A stretch of DNA of 18,578 nt from positions 1 to 18,578 of the forward strand of contig CACXCV010000065.1 of NCBI GenBank assembly GCA_902766215.1, written 5' to 3'. The notes below the pieces were generated by a model. That model saw nothing but the letters and a program-made list of their open reading frames with translations. It did not search any database and was not told the DNA's origin. The stretch comes from Oscillospiraceae bacterium (lineage in GTDB: Bacteria > Bacillota > Clostridia > Oscillospirales > Oscillospiraceae). Below, piece by piece: positions 8,224-15,846 of this stretch (positions within the stretch are counted from its first letter, which is position 1; each line of letters starts with the position of its first letter). The position numbers and the translations under genes were made by a program.

Positions 8224-8251
8224 ATCATATTATGTTAACTGAGGTGATTCC

Positions 8252-9403
8252 GTGTATAAACCGCTGAATCCTGCTTATGAGGAGCATGCGCTGTTTTTCA
8301 ACCCGGCCTATATGCAGATGCGCCTGAAAGGCAACGAGGGCCCCAAGCATTATCTGATGCCCCGGGGCGTGTCGGCCGATCTGGACGGCAATGTGACCTT
8401 TACCATGTATGCGCCCGAGGCGCAGAGCGTGGGCGTGAGCGGCCTGGGCGGCAGCTATGGCGGCGACATCGTCCCCCTGCAGAAGGGCGAGGACGGCTAT
8501 TGGACTGCGACCTATGCCAACGTACTTCCCGGCTTTCACTACTGCCACTTCTATGTGGACGGCAAGCCGGCCATGAATCCCCAGGCGCCCTTTGGCTATG
8601 GCGGCCACGAGGTGGAAAACTTCTTTGAAGTGCCTGATCCCAACAACGATTTTTACATCTGCAAGGACGTGCCCCACGGCAGCGTCCACATGGAGCTGTT
8701 TCCCTCCAGCCGCACCGGTGCGATGCATTGCTGCTGGGTGTACACCCCGGCGTCTTATTATACCGACCCCGAGCGCCAATACCCGGTGATGTATCTGCAC
8801 CACGGCGGCGGCGAAAACGAGACCGGCTGGGTCTGGCAGGGCAAGATCAACTACATCGCCGACAACCTGATTGCCGCCGGCGAATGCGCCGAGATGATCA
8901 TTGTCATGGCCTGCCTGTATGATATCAACTACGACCATCCGGACGAGTTTGTGGCCGGCGACTTCGACGCGCTGTTGACCCGCGACTGCATCCCCATGAT
9001 CGAGAGCCGCTACCGCGTGCTGCCCGGCTGCGGCAGCCGCGCCATTGCGGGCCTGTCCATGGGTTCGTACCACAGTGCGCAGGTGGCCTGCAACCACCCT
9101 GGCATGTTCGGCTATGTGGCGATGCTCTCCGGCAGCTTTGACGATCGGTGGTACCGCTGGGTTAACTGCCGCGACGTGATTGCCGGCAGCAAGACCTTCC
9201 AGCAGCAGACGCGGCTGTTCTTCATGTCGGTGGGCACCGGCGAGACCCGGCTGTATCCGCAGATGCAGGAGAACATTGCCTATTTGAAGGCCAATGGTAT
9301 CACCGCTGGTTATTTCGAGTGCGAGGGCCTGCACGAGTGGACGGTCTGGCGCAAGAGCATCCGTGCCTTTATGAAACAGATTTTCCGGGAGGACGCCCAA
9401 TGA
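8252..9403 (+). CDS. CE1-like esterase with N-terminal E-set (CBM48-like) domain, GTG start
   Basis: This 383-residue protein begins with GTG at 8252, preceded by GAGGTG at 8241-8246; no in-frame ATG fits better. The E-set domain spans about 45-125 (VSGLGGSYGG, FHYCHFYVDG). The hydrolase domain has LHHGGGENETGW (182-193), nucleophile AGLSMG with Ser269, VGTGE with Glu331 at the acid position, and His361 in LHEWTVWR. The segment between oxyanion loop and nucleophile (CLYDINYDHPDEF) differs from the paralogues and may shape specificity. It is predicted cytoplasmic. The stop overlaps the next start as ATGA (9400-9403), so the CE1-like and PHB-depolymerase-like enzymes are translationally coupled. 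Confidence 0.9.
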   Translation: MYKPLNPAYEEHALFFNPAYMQMRLKGNEGPKHYLMPRGVSADLDGNVTFTMYAPEAQSVGVSGLGGSYGGDIVPLQKGEDGYWTATYANVLPGFHYCHFYVDGKPAMNPQAPFGYGGHEVENFFEVPDPNNDFYICKDVPHGSVHMELFPSSRTGAMHCCWVYTPASYYTDPERQYPVMYLHHGGGENETGWVWQGKINYIADNLIAAGECAEMIIVMACLYDINYDHPDEFVAGDFDALLTRDCIPMIESRYRVLPGCGSRAIAGLSMGSYHSAQVACNHPGMFGYVAMLSGSFDDRWYRWVNCRDVIAGSKTFQQQTRLFFMSVGTGETRLYPQMQENIAYLKANGITAGYFECEGLHEWTVWRKSIRAFMKQIFREDAQ

Positions 9404-11124
9404 AACTGATTCTCAAAACCATGGAGCGTGCCGCTGGCCGCAGCATGTTCCTCTATTTCCCCGAGGGGCCGGCGCGCACGGCCTTCAAGCGCAGCGTGAT
9501 GACGGTCTTTCGTGACAGCGACAGCGAGGCCTCGGTCCGCGCGCTGCTGGAGGAGGGCGGCCTGGCCCGCCTGGCCGAGGACGAGCAAATCATTCTGGCC
9601 TTCCCCAACCCGGTGGACGGGGCGTGGAACTGGCAGCGTGACCCCTACCGGGCCGACGACATGGCCTTTATCCGCCACATCCAGGGAGAGCTGAACACCG
9701 AGACCGAAAACCGGCCTGCCGGCGCCGCCCCGGTGACCCAGGGCCAGCTGCAGAACATCATGGCTGCCATGCTGGAGCGGGCAGCCCAGACCTGGCACCC
9801 CATGAACGATGTCAAATATCTGGCTGGTATTGGCAGCGGCGCGTCGATGGTCTGCACGGTGGCGGCGCTGGAGCCGACGCTGGCTGCAGCCGTGTTTGCC
9901 GAGGGGGCGCAGCTGGCGCCCGCCACGGTGAAGGACGCTGCCTGGGCGCCGGTTCCGGCCTATCTGCTCCGCTGCCCGGAGCAGACCGTGGCCTATTTCC
10001 TCAAGGCCAACGGCGCGGTGCAGGAGGGCGAGCGCGAGGGGCTGTCCTACTATCGTAACCGTGTGAACCCCAACCAGCAGATGCTGGTGGGCAGCGAGGG
10101 CTCGATCCCCGCGGCCTACCGGGCGCTGATGCGCCATGTCCGCCGCCCCAACACGGGCAAATATGGCGATATCGAGCGCCGCATGCTGCCGGAAGTGGAT
10201 TATGCCAACTTTGAGCTGCATCTGGACGAGACGGTGCTCTCCGACGGCCTGGCCCACACCTGGTTTACCCACATCCCTGCGGCGGTGAAAGCCAACCCGG
10301 AGAACAAGGTGCCGCTGATGATCATGTTCCACGGCGCCAGCGACAACCCGGCCGAGGCGGCCGAGATGTCCAAGTTCCACGAGCTGGGTGAGCGCGAGGG
10401 CTTTATCACCGTCTATCCCTGGGGCACCAACAAGCTGACCTGGAACAGCGACATGACCGAGGGCGGCCCGGATGACGACGCCTTTACCATGGCGCTGATC
10501 GACTATATGATTGCCAACTATCCGGTGGATGCCGGGCGGGTGTACCTCTCCGGCTTTTCCAACGGTGCGGCGCAGGCCCAGGTAATCGGCCTGTGCCACC
10601 CCGACCGCATTGCCGCAGTGTGCCCCATCGATTCCAACTGGCCGGGCAACCGCATGGGCGTCAGCGAGGTGGACTGGCACGACGTCAAGCCCTTCCGCCT
10701 GGCCATGGAGCTGCGCGAGCGCACGGGCATTGACTATCGCCTGCCCAACTGGTACACCTATGGAAACCGCGAGCCGTCCTACCCGGTGTATCGGGGCTGC
10801 ACCCAGCAGCACCAGTATGACTTCTGGAAGCTGTATAACAATATCCCCATCAAGCCCACCCCGGAGATGGACCAGCCGCATCCCTGCGGCTGCGGCGTGC
10901 TGGGCGACCGGTATGAGCGGATCGAGCCGTCGTCGGTGCACCCGCATCACAGCTATGACGCGCAGCGCTTTGTCAGCCGCGACCCCGGCGCACCCAATCT
11001 GTTCAACTATGTGGTCATGCTGGACAAGGGTCACGACATTGCTGAAAAAGACCCAGAGCTGGGCTGGCGCTTTGTCAGCCAGTTCCGCCGCGAGAGCGAC
11101 GGCAGCCTGACGATTCTGAAATAA
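9400..11124 (+). CDS. LpqC/PHB-depolymerase-like esterase with degenerate N-terminal hydrolase-like domain
   Basis: This 574-residue protein starts at ATG 9400, 7 nt after GGGAGG (9387-9392) and overlapping the previous stop. An upstream in-frame ATG at 9319 lies deep inside the preceding gene and is rejected. It shares the architecture of the 162-1907 product. The N-terminal region (about 1-250) has AFPNPVDGAW (67-76) and a GIGSG elbow-like motif (143-147) with Gly145 at the nucleophile position. The C-terminal catalytic domain has FHGASDNP (310-317), GFSNG with Ser387, an acid-region strand near WYTYGNREP, and His545 in DKGHDIAE. It lacks a signal peptide. The reaction is probably hydrolysis of a small-molecule ester. 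The label PHB depolymerase reflects fold only, because intracellular PHB granule genes are absent nearby. Confidence 0.88.
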   Translation: MKLILKTMERAAGRSMFLYFPEGPARTAFKRSVMTVFRDSDSEASVRALLEEGGLARLAEDEQIILAFPNPVDGAWNWQRDPYRADDMAFIRHIQGELNTETENRPAGAAPVTQGQLQNIMAAMLERAAQTWHPMNDVKYLAGIGSGASMVCTVAALEPTLAAAVFAEGAQLAPATVKDAAWAPVPAYLLRCPEQTVAYFLKANGAVQEGEREGLSYYRNRVNPNQQMLVGSEGSIPAAYRALMRHVRRPNTGKYGDIERRMLPEVDYANFELHLDETVLSDGLAHTWFTHIPAAVKANPENKVPLMIMFHGASDNPAEAAEMSKFHELGEREGFITVYPWGTNKLTWNSDMTEGGPDDDAFTMALIDYMIANYPVDAGRVYLSGFSNGAAQAQVIGLCHPDRIAAVCPIDSNWPGNRMGVSEVDWHDVKPFRLAMELRERTGIDYRLPNWYTYGNREPSYPVYRGCTQQHQYDFWKLYNNIPIKPTPEMDQPHPCGCGVLGDRYERIEPSSVHPHHSYDAQRFVSRDPGAPNLFNYVVMLDKGHDIAEKDPELGWRFVSQFRRESDGSLTILK

Positions 11125-11139
11125 GGGAGAAACACAACC

Positions 11140-12336
11140 ATGGAAAACAAAAACTGCAACAATCAGTCGCTGAACTCGCATATGCTGTTCTTTGACCCCA
11201 TCAACCGCAAGGTTACCCCCATGCCCAACGTGATTCCCAAGAAGGGCGAGGCCCCCAAGGCCCCCGGCCCCGCCCACCGCGCCAACGCCGAGTTTACCGA
11301 CGTGCCCGGTGTGCGCACCCTGCCGGACGGCAAGGTGGAGGTGACGTTCTATGCGCCCAACGCCCACACGGTGGAGCTGCGCTGCCTGGGCGCCGAAAAG
11401 GGCTATTTCATGGAAAAGATTGAGGACGGCTACTGGCGCGTGGTCATCGACGACCTGGCTCCCGGCTTCCACTATCATCACTATTATGTGGACGGCGTGC
11501 AGACCGTCAATCCCACCATCCCCTTTGGCTATGGCTGCAGCGAGGTGCTGAACTATCTGGACGTGGCTGATCCCGACCAGGACTATTATCTGCTCAAGCA
11601 GGTGCCCCACGGCACGCTGCACATGGAGCTGATCTATTCCCAGCAGGCCGAGCGCTACCGCAACGCCTGGGTGTACACGCCCCCTGCGTATGAGCAGAAT
11701 CCCGACAAGCGTTACCCCGTCATGTACATCCAGCACGGCGGCGGCGAAAACGAGATGGGGTGGTTCTGGCAGGGCAAGCTCAACTATATCGCCGACAACC
11801 TCCTGGCCGAGGGCAAGTGCAAGGAGATGATCATTGTCTGCTGCGCCGGCTATTCGATCAAGCGGCTGGAGAACGGCAACTGCCTCAACCTGGATTATAC
11901 CGACGCCATGATCAATGAGATCGTCCCCTTCATTGACAGCAAATACCGCACCATCGCCGACCGCGAGTATCGCGCCATGGCCGGTCTGTCCATGGGCGGC
12001 GGTCAGGCGCGCATCATTGCCCACCGGCACCCGGAGGTTTTTGCCAACCTGGGCCAGTTCTCCTGCGGCGGCGGCTTTGTGGTCAAGGGCGACTCGCTCT
12101 ATGGTCCGGCGGATTATTCCGAGCTGTTTGCCACGCCGGAGCACTATAACAGCCTGATGAAGCTGACCTTTATCACCTGCGGCACCGAGGATCCCCGCGA
12201 CGCCTATACCAGCGTGCAGGTGAAGGAGCTGGCCGACCAGGGCTACAACGTGGAGTATCACACCTATCCGGGCGACCACGAGTGGAACGCATGGCGTCCC
12301 GCTGCCCGCGACTTTATGATGAAACTGTTCCGATAA
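11140..12336 (+). CDS. CE1-like esterase with N-terminal E-set (CBM48-like) domain
   Basis: This 398-residue protein starts at ATG 11140, 9 nt after AAGGGAGA. It is the last gene of the hydrolase run. It has a longer N-terminal linker (about 25-55, rich in Pro, Lys and Ala) before the E-set domain (about 60-140). Hydrolase motifs are IQHGGGENEMGW (197-208), nucleophile AGLSMGGGQ with Ser284, CGTED with Asp351 at the acid position, and His380 in DHEWNAWR. This is the member most like classical XynZ-type feruloyl esterase domains, which also carry GLSMGGGQ and Asp as the acid. It shares the N-terminal NNQxLxxHMLFFxPxNRK signature with the 3387-4553 product. It lacks a signal peptide. A strong intrinsic terminator follows 21 nt after the stop. 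Confidence 0.9.
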   Translation: MENKNCNNQSLNSHMLFFDPINRKVTPMPNVIPKKGEAPKAPGPAHRANAEFTDVPGVRTLPDGKVEVTFYAPNAHTVELRCLGAEKGYFMEKIEDGYWRVVIDDLAPGFHYHHYYVDGVQTVNPTIPFGYGCSEVLNYLDVADPDQDYYLLKQVPHGTLHMELIYSQQAERYRNAWVYTPPAYEQNPDKRYPVMYIQHGGGENEMGWFWQGKLNYIADNLLAEGKCKEMIIVCCAGYSIKRLENGNCLNLDYTDAMINEIVPFIDSKYRTIADREYRAMAGLSMGGGQARIIAHRHPEVFANLGQFSCGGGFVVKGDSLYGPADYSELFATPEHYNSLMKLTFITCGTEDPRDAYTSVQVKELADQGYNVEYHTYPGDHEWNAWRPAARDFMMKLFR

Positions 12337-12357
12337 TCCGGCAGAATCCGCAAAACC

Positions 12358-12399
12358 GGCCGCGGCGGGAAGCATTTGCTTCCCGCCGCGGCCTTTCCT
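12358..12399 (+). terminator. Intrinsic terminator of the hydrolase run
   Basis: GGCCGCGGCGGGAAGC at 12358-12373 pairs perfectly (16 bp) with 12378-12393 across an ATTT loop and is followed by tttcct. It lies 21 nt after the last hydrolase stop. The U tract is short, but the stem is very stable. Confidence 0.85.
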
Positions 12400-12422
12400 G
12401 CATACAGGAGGGAAAAGCAGAG

Positions 12423-12452
12423 AGACGGGACCTGCCGCGGCAGATCCCGTCT
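12423..12452. other. Stem-loop in the convergent intergenic region
   Basis: AGACGGGA at 12423-12430 pairs with TCCCGTCT at 12445-12452; a nested CTGCCGCGGCAG palindrome forms the apex with one mismatch between the stems. It has no adjacent T tract on either strand. It may be a back-up terminator or an mRNA 3'-end stabiliser between the converging operons. Confidence 0.5.
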
Positions 12453-12488
12453 GAAAAAAGAAGGCCCCTCCCGCCGCAGCAGGAGGGG
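12453..12488 (-). terminator. Intrinsic terminator of the minus-strand DRTGG/PHP operon
   Basis: Read on the minus strand, CCCCTCC (12482-12488) pairs with GGAGGGG (12465-12471) across a 10-nt loop and is followed by ccttcttttttc. This is the expected GC stem plus U-rich tail, 77 nt downstream of the PHP-gene stop. Confidence 0.8.
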
Positions 12489-12564
12489 AAAAGGGGTCGA
12501 TCATAGATAAGCTGTACGGCCATTGTAGCACCGCCGCGCGGCGAAATCCCGCGAACGCGGTCGC

Positions 12565-13248
12565 TCAGCGCAGGCGGAGATACCGCGCCAGTCCTTCAAA
12601 GTCGGCCGAGGGCAGCGGCAGGACAAAGCCGCCCTCCGGCAGATCCTCCAGCCGGTGGGCGTCGCTGGCCTGAATGATCTTCAGTCCGTCGGGCACCCCG
12701 GCGGGCAGCCGATGACGGATCTCCACGGCGGGAACGTCCAGCTCCTCGGGCCAGAGACCCAGCATGGCAAACAGACCGTTGGCCTCGCGGTCGACATGGG
12801 CGGGATAGCACAGCCCGTCAAAGCGTCGGACAAAGGCCGGCAGCTCAAGAATGGACAGGTCGCTGGCCGGCAGCAGCAGCCAGGGATACTCTTCGTCCGG
12901 CCCGTCGGGATGGCAGATGGTCTGGCGGCCGAAGATGTCCGGCCGGTTGGGAATCTGCTGACAGTGACGCTCCAGCTCTGCGCCGAAGGCCATGGCCGCC
13001 TCCAGCGTGGGCAGCAGGCAGACACAGTGGACGTCTTCTGAGGTGGTGACCTCCGCCCCGGGGATAAAGCCGATGCCGTATTCCGCGGCGGCGGCTGCCG
13101 CCGCGGGACAGTTGCGCACGCTGTTATGGTCGGTCAGCGCCGCCAGCTCTACGCCGCCCAGCGCCGAAAAGCCCACCAGCACGTCGGGCCGCATCTGATC
13201 ATCGCCGCAGGGGGAGAGGCACGAGTGCAGATGCAGGTCAACCCTCAT
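12565..13248 (-). CDS. PHP-domain metal-dependent phosphoesterase
   Basis: This 227-residue PHP-family protein carries the ordered metal-ligand motifs of the fold: HxH (His6, His8) in DLHLHS, DHN (Asp40, His41), GAE (Glu66), a His at 151 in PAHVDR, and SDAH (Asp196, His198). PHP enzymes hydrolyse phosphoesters using two or three metal ions; relatives include TrpH/YciV RNases and histidinol phosphatases. The N-terminal extension LSPCGDDQM is typical of the clostridial subgroup found beside DRTGG and hydrogenase genes. Its ATG overlaps the upstream DRTGG stop as ATGA, so it is translationally coupled, and it is the last gene of the operon. Its substrate, possibly a nucleotide or phosphorylated signal, is unknown. 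Confidence 0.9.
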   Translation of the reverse strand: MRVDLHLHSCLSPCGDDQMRPDVLVGFSALGGVELAALTDHNSVRNCPAAAAAAAEYGIGFIPGAEVTTSEDVHCVCLLPTLEAAMAFGAELERHCQQIPNRPDIFGRQTICHPDGPDEEYPWLLLPASDLSILELPAFVRRFDGLCYPAHVDREANGLFAMLGLWPEELDVPAVEIRHRLPAGVPDGLKIIQASDAHRLEDLPEGGFVLPLPSADFEGLARYLRLR

Positions 13249-13565
13249 AACAGTCGGCCGATGGCGGCGGCCGTTTCATAAACGGGCGCCGCGCTGCGCA
13301 GCAGCGTCACCTTACCCGCGGCAGCCTCGATGGCGTCGGCGTCGAACTGATAGCCCTCGGCCAGCACGACACAGGCTACGTCGGCCAGCGAGGCCACGGC
13401 GATGACATTGCGGTTGCCCATGACGGTGACCCAGGCGCTGCCCTCGGGGGCGCGGGCCATGGCGACGGACAGCAGGTCGCAGCAGAACACGCGCTCCACG
13501 GCGCGATCCGGCTCGCGGTAGACGGGCTCCAGCCCGGCTTGGTCAATCAGCTGTTCCACGGTCAT
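13245..13565 (-). CDS. Small DRTGG-domain protein
   Basis: The start is ATG at 13563-13565 (106 residues), 8 nt after AAAGGAGG; the longer open frame upstream runs into the previous gene and is rejected. The sequence fits stand-alone DRTGG proteins (PF07085). It begins TVEQLIDQAGL, has a FCCDLLS strand-turn near residues 27-33, then VTVMGNRNVIAVASLAD and VVLAEGYQFD. DRTGG domains occur in phosphotransacetylases and beside CBS pairs, and are thought to bind ligands or mediate association; their exact role is unsettled. It is the second DRTGG protein of this operon and lies between the hydrogenase-like and PHP genes, 40 nt after the former. It is probably a ligand-sensing or scaffold partner. 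Confidence 0.82.
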   Translation of the reverse strand: MTVEQLIDQAGLEPVYREPDRAVERVFCCDLLSVAMARAPEGSAWVTVMGNRNVIAVASLADVACVVLAEGYQFDADAIEAAAGKVTLLRSAAPVYETAAAIGRLL

Positions 13566-13605
13566 TGTGACCGCCTCCTTTTTCTGTTGATGTAGTGCCG
13601 TGCGG

Positions 13606-14880
13606 TCAAAGGTCGCTTTGCCGGCCGTAAAGCCGCTTTTGCAGCTTTTCCCGCATGAGGAAAATGCACTGATCCTCGTTGGCCATGCCCTCGACAATGT
13701 CCTCGGCCAGGGCGTGGCACGAGGGCGCGCCGCAGGCGCCGCAGTCCATGCCGATGAAGCGGTTCTCCTGCTCCTGAATGCGGCGCAGCTTTGCCATGGC
13801 GTCAGCAATCGAGCCGCCCAGCCGCAGCACCGGAGCGGGGGCCATGTGGCGCTCCCAGCGCAGCAGCGCCGGGTCGATGGGCGCGTGGGGCGCCAGCTCG
13901 GTTGGGTGCGCCATGATGCGTGAGAGCCGGGTGCGGGCGATAAACGGGTTTTCCACTGTCAGCGCGCCACCGGCACAGCCTGCGGTACAGGGGGAGAACT
14001 CATAAAATTTCACAGTTGAAAACTGTTGATTTTCCACGTTTTCCAGCGTTTGCAGAATGTTTTCCATGCCGTCGCCAGCCAGATACGCCACGTGCTCAAA
14101 GCTGGCGCGGGATTCGCCGCCGCTGACGCCCCAGCCGATGCCCCGGGGGCTGGCCGTGGCCAGAATCTGCGGCTGGGTCACCTTTTTGATCTGGGTCAGC
14201 AGGCGGGGATACAGCTCGGCGATGGAAACCACGGCGCTGACCGCGCTGCTGTCGCAGCAGAGCGGGTCGCACATCTCGGCGGCCGCCGCCGGGCAGGGGG
14301 AAAGATAGACACAGCCGATATCCCCGGGCGGCAGGCCGGTTGCTTCGGCGGCACGCTGGCGTGCTGCGCGGGCAGCCAGCTCCATGGGGGAGTGGAACGG
14401 CAGCAGCGAGGACAGCAGCGAGGGGAAGCGCGCGCGGATGATCCGCCGCACAGTGGGGCAGGACGAGGAGATCAGTGGCGTGTCCAGCGCGCCGCTCTGA
14501 TAGGCCTCCTGCGTGGCGGCAGAGATGGCCTCGGCGGCCTCGGCCACCTCGAACACGGCGTGAAAGCCCAGTTGCAGCAGCGCCGTGAGGGCAATGTTCC
14601 GGTCGCGCAGGCCGGAAAACTGGGCATAGAGAACCGGCGGGACCAGCGCGACGGTGTATGGGTGCGCCGCCAGCGCGTCGGCCAGCTTGTCTACCTGCGC
14701 CTTTTTTGCATGGGCGGGGCACAGGCGAATGCACTCGCTGCAAACGATGCATCGGTCGTGAAGGATGATCGCATGCTTGTTGCGCACGCGGATTGCTTCG
14801 GTTGGACATCGCTTGACGCAGGTTGTGCAGCCGGTACACAGATCGCGGTCCAGGGTCACTGGATGTAATGTCTTGTCCAA
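13606..14880 (-). CDS. Ferredoxin/[FeFe]-hydrogenase-like protein, probable sensory type
   Basis: This 424-residue protein starts at TTG 14880, preceded by a GGAAAGGA purine tract about 9 nt upstream; no ATG precedes the first cluster. An N-terminal pair of [4Fe-4S] motifs comes first (Cys15/18/21/25 and Cys44/47/50/54). Residues about 75-345 resemble the iron hydrogenase large-subunit C-terminal domain: SSSCP (Cys141), LSPCP (Cys196) and FSPCTAGCAGG (Cys298, Cys302). A C-terminal Fe-S domain follows (Cys380/383/388/405, GACGAPSC). The four H-cluster [4Fe-4S] ligands are kept, but the proton-relay Cys of TSCCP is Ser140 and the MPCxxK Lys is absent. Fast H2 turnover is therefore unlikely and a redox or H2-sensing role is favoured. 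It sits between RsbW-like and DRTGG genes. Confidence 0.88.
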   Translation of the reverse strand: MDKTLHPVTLDRDLCTGCTTCVKRCPTEAIRVRNKHAIILHDRCIVCSECIRLCPAHAKKAQVDKLADALAAHPYTVALVPPVLYAQFSGLRDRNIALTALLQLGFHAVFEVAEAAEAISAATQEAYQSGALDTPLISSSCPTVRRIIRARFPSLLSSLLPFHSPMELAARAARQRAAEATGLPPGDIGCVYLSPCPAAAAEMCDPLCCDSSAVSAVVSIAELYPRLLTQIKKVTQPQILATASPRGIGWGVSGGESRASFEHVAYLAGDGMENILQTLENVENQQFSTVKFYEFSPCTAGCAGGALTVENPFIARTRLSRIMAHPTELAPHAPIDPALLRWERHMAPAPVLRLGGSIADAMAKLRRIQEQENRFIGMDCGACGAPSCHALAEDIVEGMANEDQCIFLMREKLQKRLYGRQSDL

Positions 14881-14916
14881 AGTCGCGTTTCCTTTCCAGC
14901 AGACAGACAGGACGGG

Positions 14917-15339
14917 TCAGGCTATCTGGAATTGCAGCAATACGGTGGTGCCAACACCTACGGTGGTGGTGATTGTCATGTCGTCTGCGTATTTTTTCAT
15001 GTTGGGCAGGCCCATGCCCGCGCCGAAGCCCAGGTCGCGCACCTGCTCAGAGGCGGTGGAATAGCCCTCCTGCATGGCCAGGTCAATGTCCGGGATGCCC
15101 GGGCCGACGTCGGCAAACGAGACCTCAACCAGCTCGGGCGAGATGCGCGCCGTGACCACACCGCCGTCGGCGTGGATGACCATGTTGATCTCGGCTTCAT
15201 ACATGGCGATGGCAATGCGGCGGATCAGATCGGGTGGAAAGCCTAGCGTTTTCAGCGTGCGCTTGACGGCGCTGGAGGCCTCGCCCGCGCGGGAAAAGTC
15301 GTCCCCCGGCACCTGATAGGTCAGCTCCAGCGAGTCCAT
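14917..15339 (-). CDS. RsbW-like (HATPase_c) ATP-binding protein
   Basis: This 140-residue stand-alone GHKL ATPase is of the anti-sigma/serine kinase type. The N-box is EAEINMVIHA (48-57, Glu48 and Asn52), the G1 box is DVGPGIP (77-83), and the glycine-rich lid is GFGAGMGLPNMKKYAD (104-119). No dimerisation or phospho-acceptor His domain is present, so it is not a complete sensor kinase. RsbW and SpoIIAB relatives phosphorylate Ser or Thr on a partner or sequester sigma factors; no STAS partner is visible here. Its ATG overlaps the preceding stop (TGATG), and AGGAGGGGG lies within the upstream gene. Its position between a DRTGG gene and the hydrogenase-like gene suggests a shared signalling complex. 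Confidence 0.9.
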   Translation of the reverse strand: MDSLELTYQVPGDDFSRAGEASSAVKRTLKTLGFPPDLIRRIAIAMYEAEINMVIHADGGVVTARISPELVEVSFADVGPGIPDIDLAMQEGYSTASEQVRDLGFGAGMGLPNMKKYADDMTITTTVGVGTTVLLQFQIA

Positions 15340-15692
15340 CAGCTCTGATCCCCCTCCTGCAGCAGGCCGGCGCTGTAGAGAATGCCGCAGGCGGAGAACA
15401 TGCGCTTTTGCGTTCCCAGCAGGGGCAGATGGCGCTCGGTGGCCAGCTCGATCATGGCGGGCGTCGGCTCCTTGCCGCGCACCAGCACAATGCAGACAAT
15501 GTCCATCATCTCCGCTGTGCGGATCGACTGGGGGTTGACCAGCCCGGTCAGCAGCACGGCCTGATCCTTGACATAGGCCAGCACGTCGCTCATCATGTCG
15601 CAGCCGCAGCCGGCGTGTACCTCGGTATCCAGCCGATCCTCGCAGCAGAATACTTTTGCGTCGAGCAGGGTGACAATATCGCGGATTTTCAT
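15339..15692 (-). CDS. DRTGG-type protein, first gene of the minus operon
   Basis: The start is ATG at 15690-15692 (117 residues), 8 nt after GGGGAGG; a longer in-frame extension to 15809 runs through the promoter and is rejected. The protein begins MKIRDIVTLLDAKVFC and continues with HAGCGCDMMSDVLAYV, LTGLVNPQSIRTAEMMDI and IVLVRGKEPT. This resembles DRTGG-domain proteins and the other copy at 13245-13565, although it has an extra C-terminal segment (ATERHLPLLGTQKRMF). Cys17, Cys18, Cys29 and Cys31 are clustered, so metal or redox sensing is possible but unproven. It heads the operon about 60 nt downstream of the predicted transcription start and is likely a ligand- or redox-binding partner of the ATPase. 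Confidence 0.8.
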   Translation of the reverse strand: MKIRDIVTLLDAKVFCCEDRLDTEVHAGCGCDMMSDVLAYVKDQAVLLTGLVNPQSIRTAEMMDIVCIVLVRGKEPTPAMIELATERHLPLLGTQKRMFSACGILYSAGLLQEGDQS

Positions 15693-15759
15693 GTGGTGTT
15701 CCTCCCCAAAGTGTTGCATGTGGCGCCGCGGACCGTGTGTCCGGGCTTGGCTTATCATC

Positions 15760-15788
15760 ATTTTACACGAAATTGAATATCGGTGCAA
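15760..15788 (-). promoter_or_regulatory. Sigma70-type promoter for the minus-strand operon
   Basis: On the minus strand, TTGCAC (15783-15788), a 17-nt spacer and TAAAAT (15760-15765) form a good housekeeping promoter. It lies in an AT-rich stretch and points at the DRTGG gene, leaving a leader of about 60 nt. It is back to back with the promoter at 15818-15846. Confidence 0.7.
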
Positions 15789-15817
15789 TGCCATTTTGAA
15801 CAAATGCACAGAAATAA

Positions 15818-15846
15818 TTGCTTTTTTATTTTGGACTTGCTATACT
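15818..15846 (+). promoter_or_regulatory. Sigma70-type promoter for the plus-strand HATPase gene
   Basis: TTGCTT (15818-15823), a 17-nt spacer and TATACT (15841-15846) lie about 44 nt before the HATPase start at 15890. The two divergent -35 boxes are 29 nt apart, so one bound regulator could affect both directions. Confidence 0.7.

Noticed and set aside
9310..12531. Very long minus-strand open frame (1073 codons) opposite two hydrolase genes
   Set aside because: It is antisense to two clear enzymes with conserved motifs, has low-complexity Ala/Gly/His/Val/Leu composition typical of GC-rich shadows, shows no recognisable domain and runs through the terminator region.
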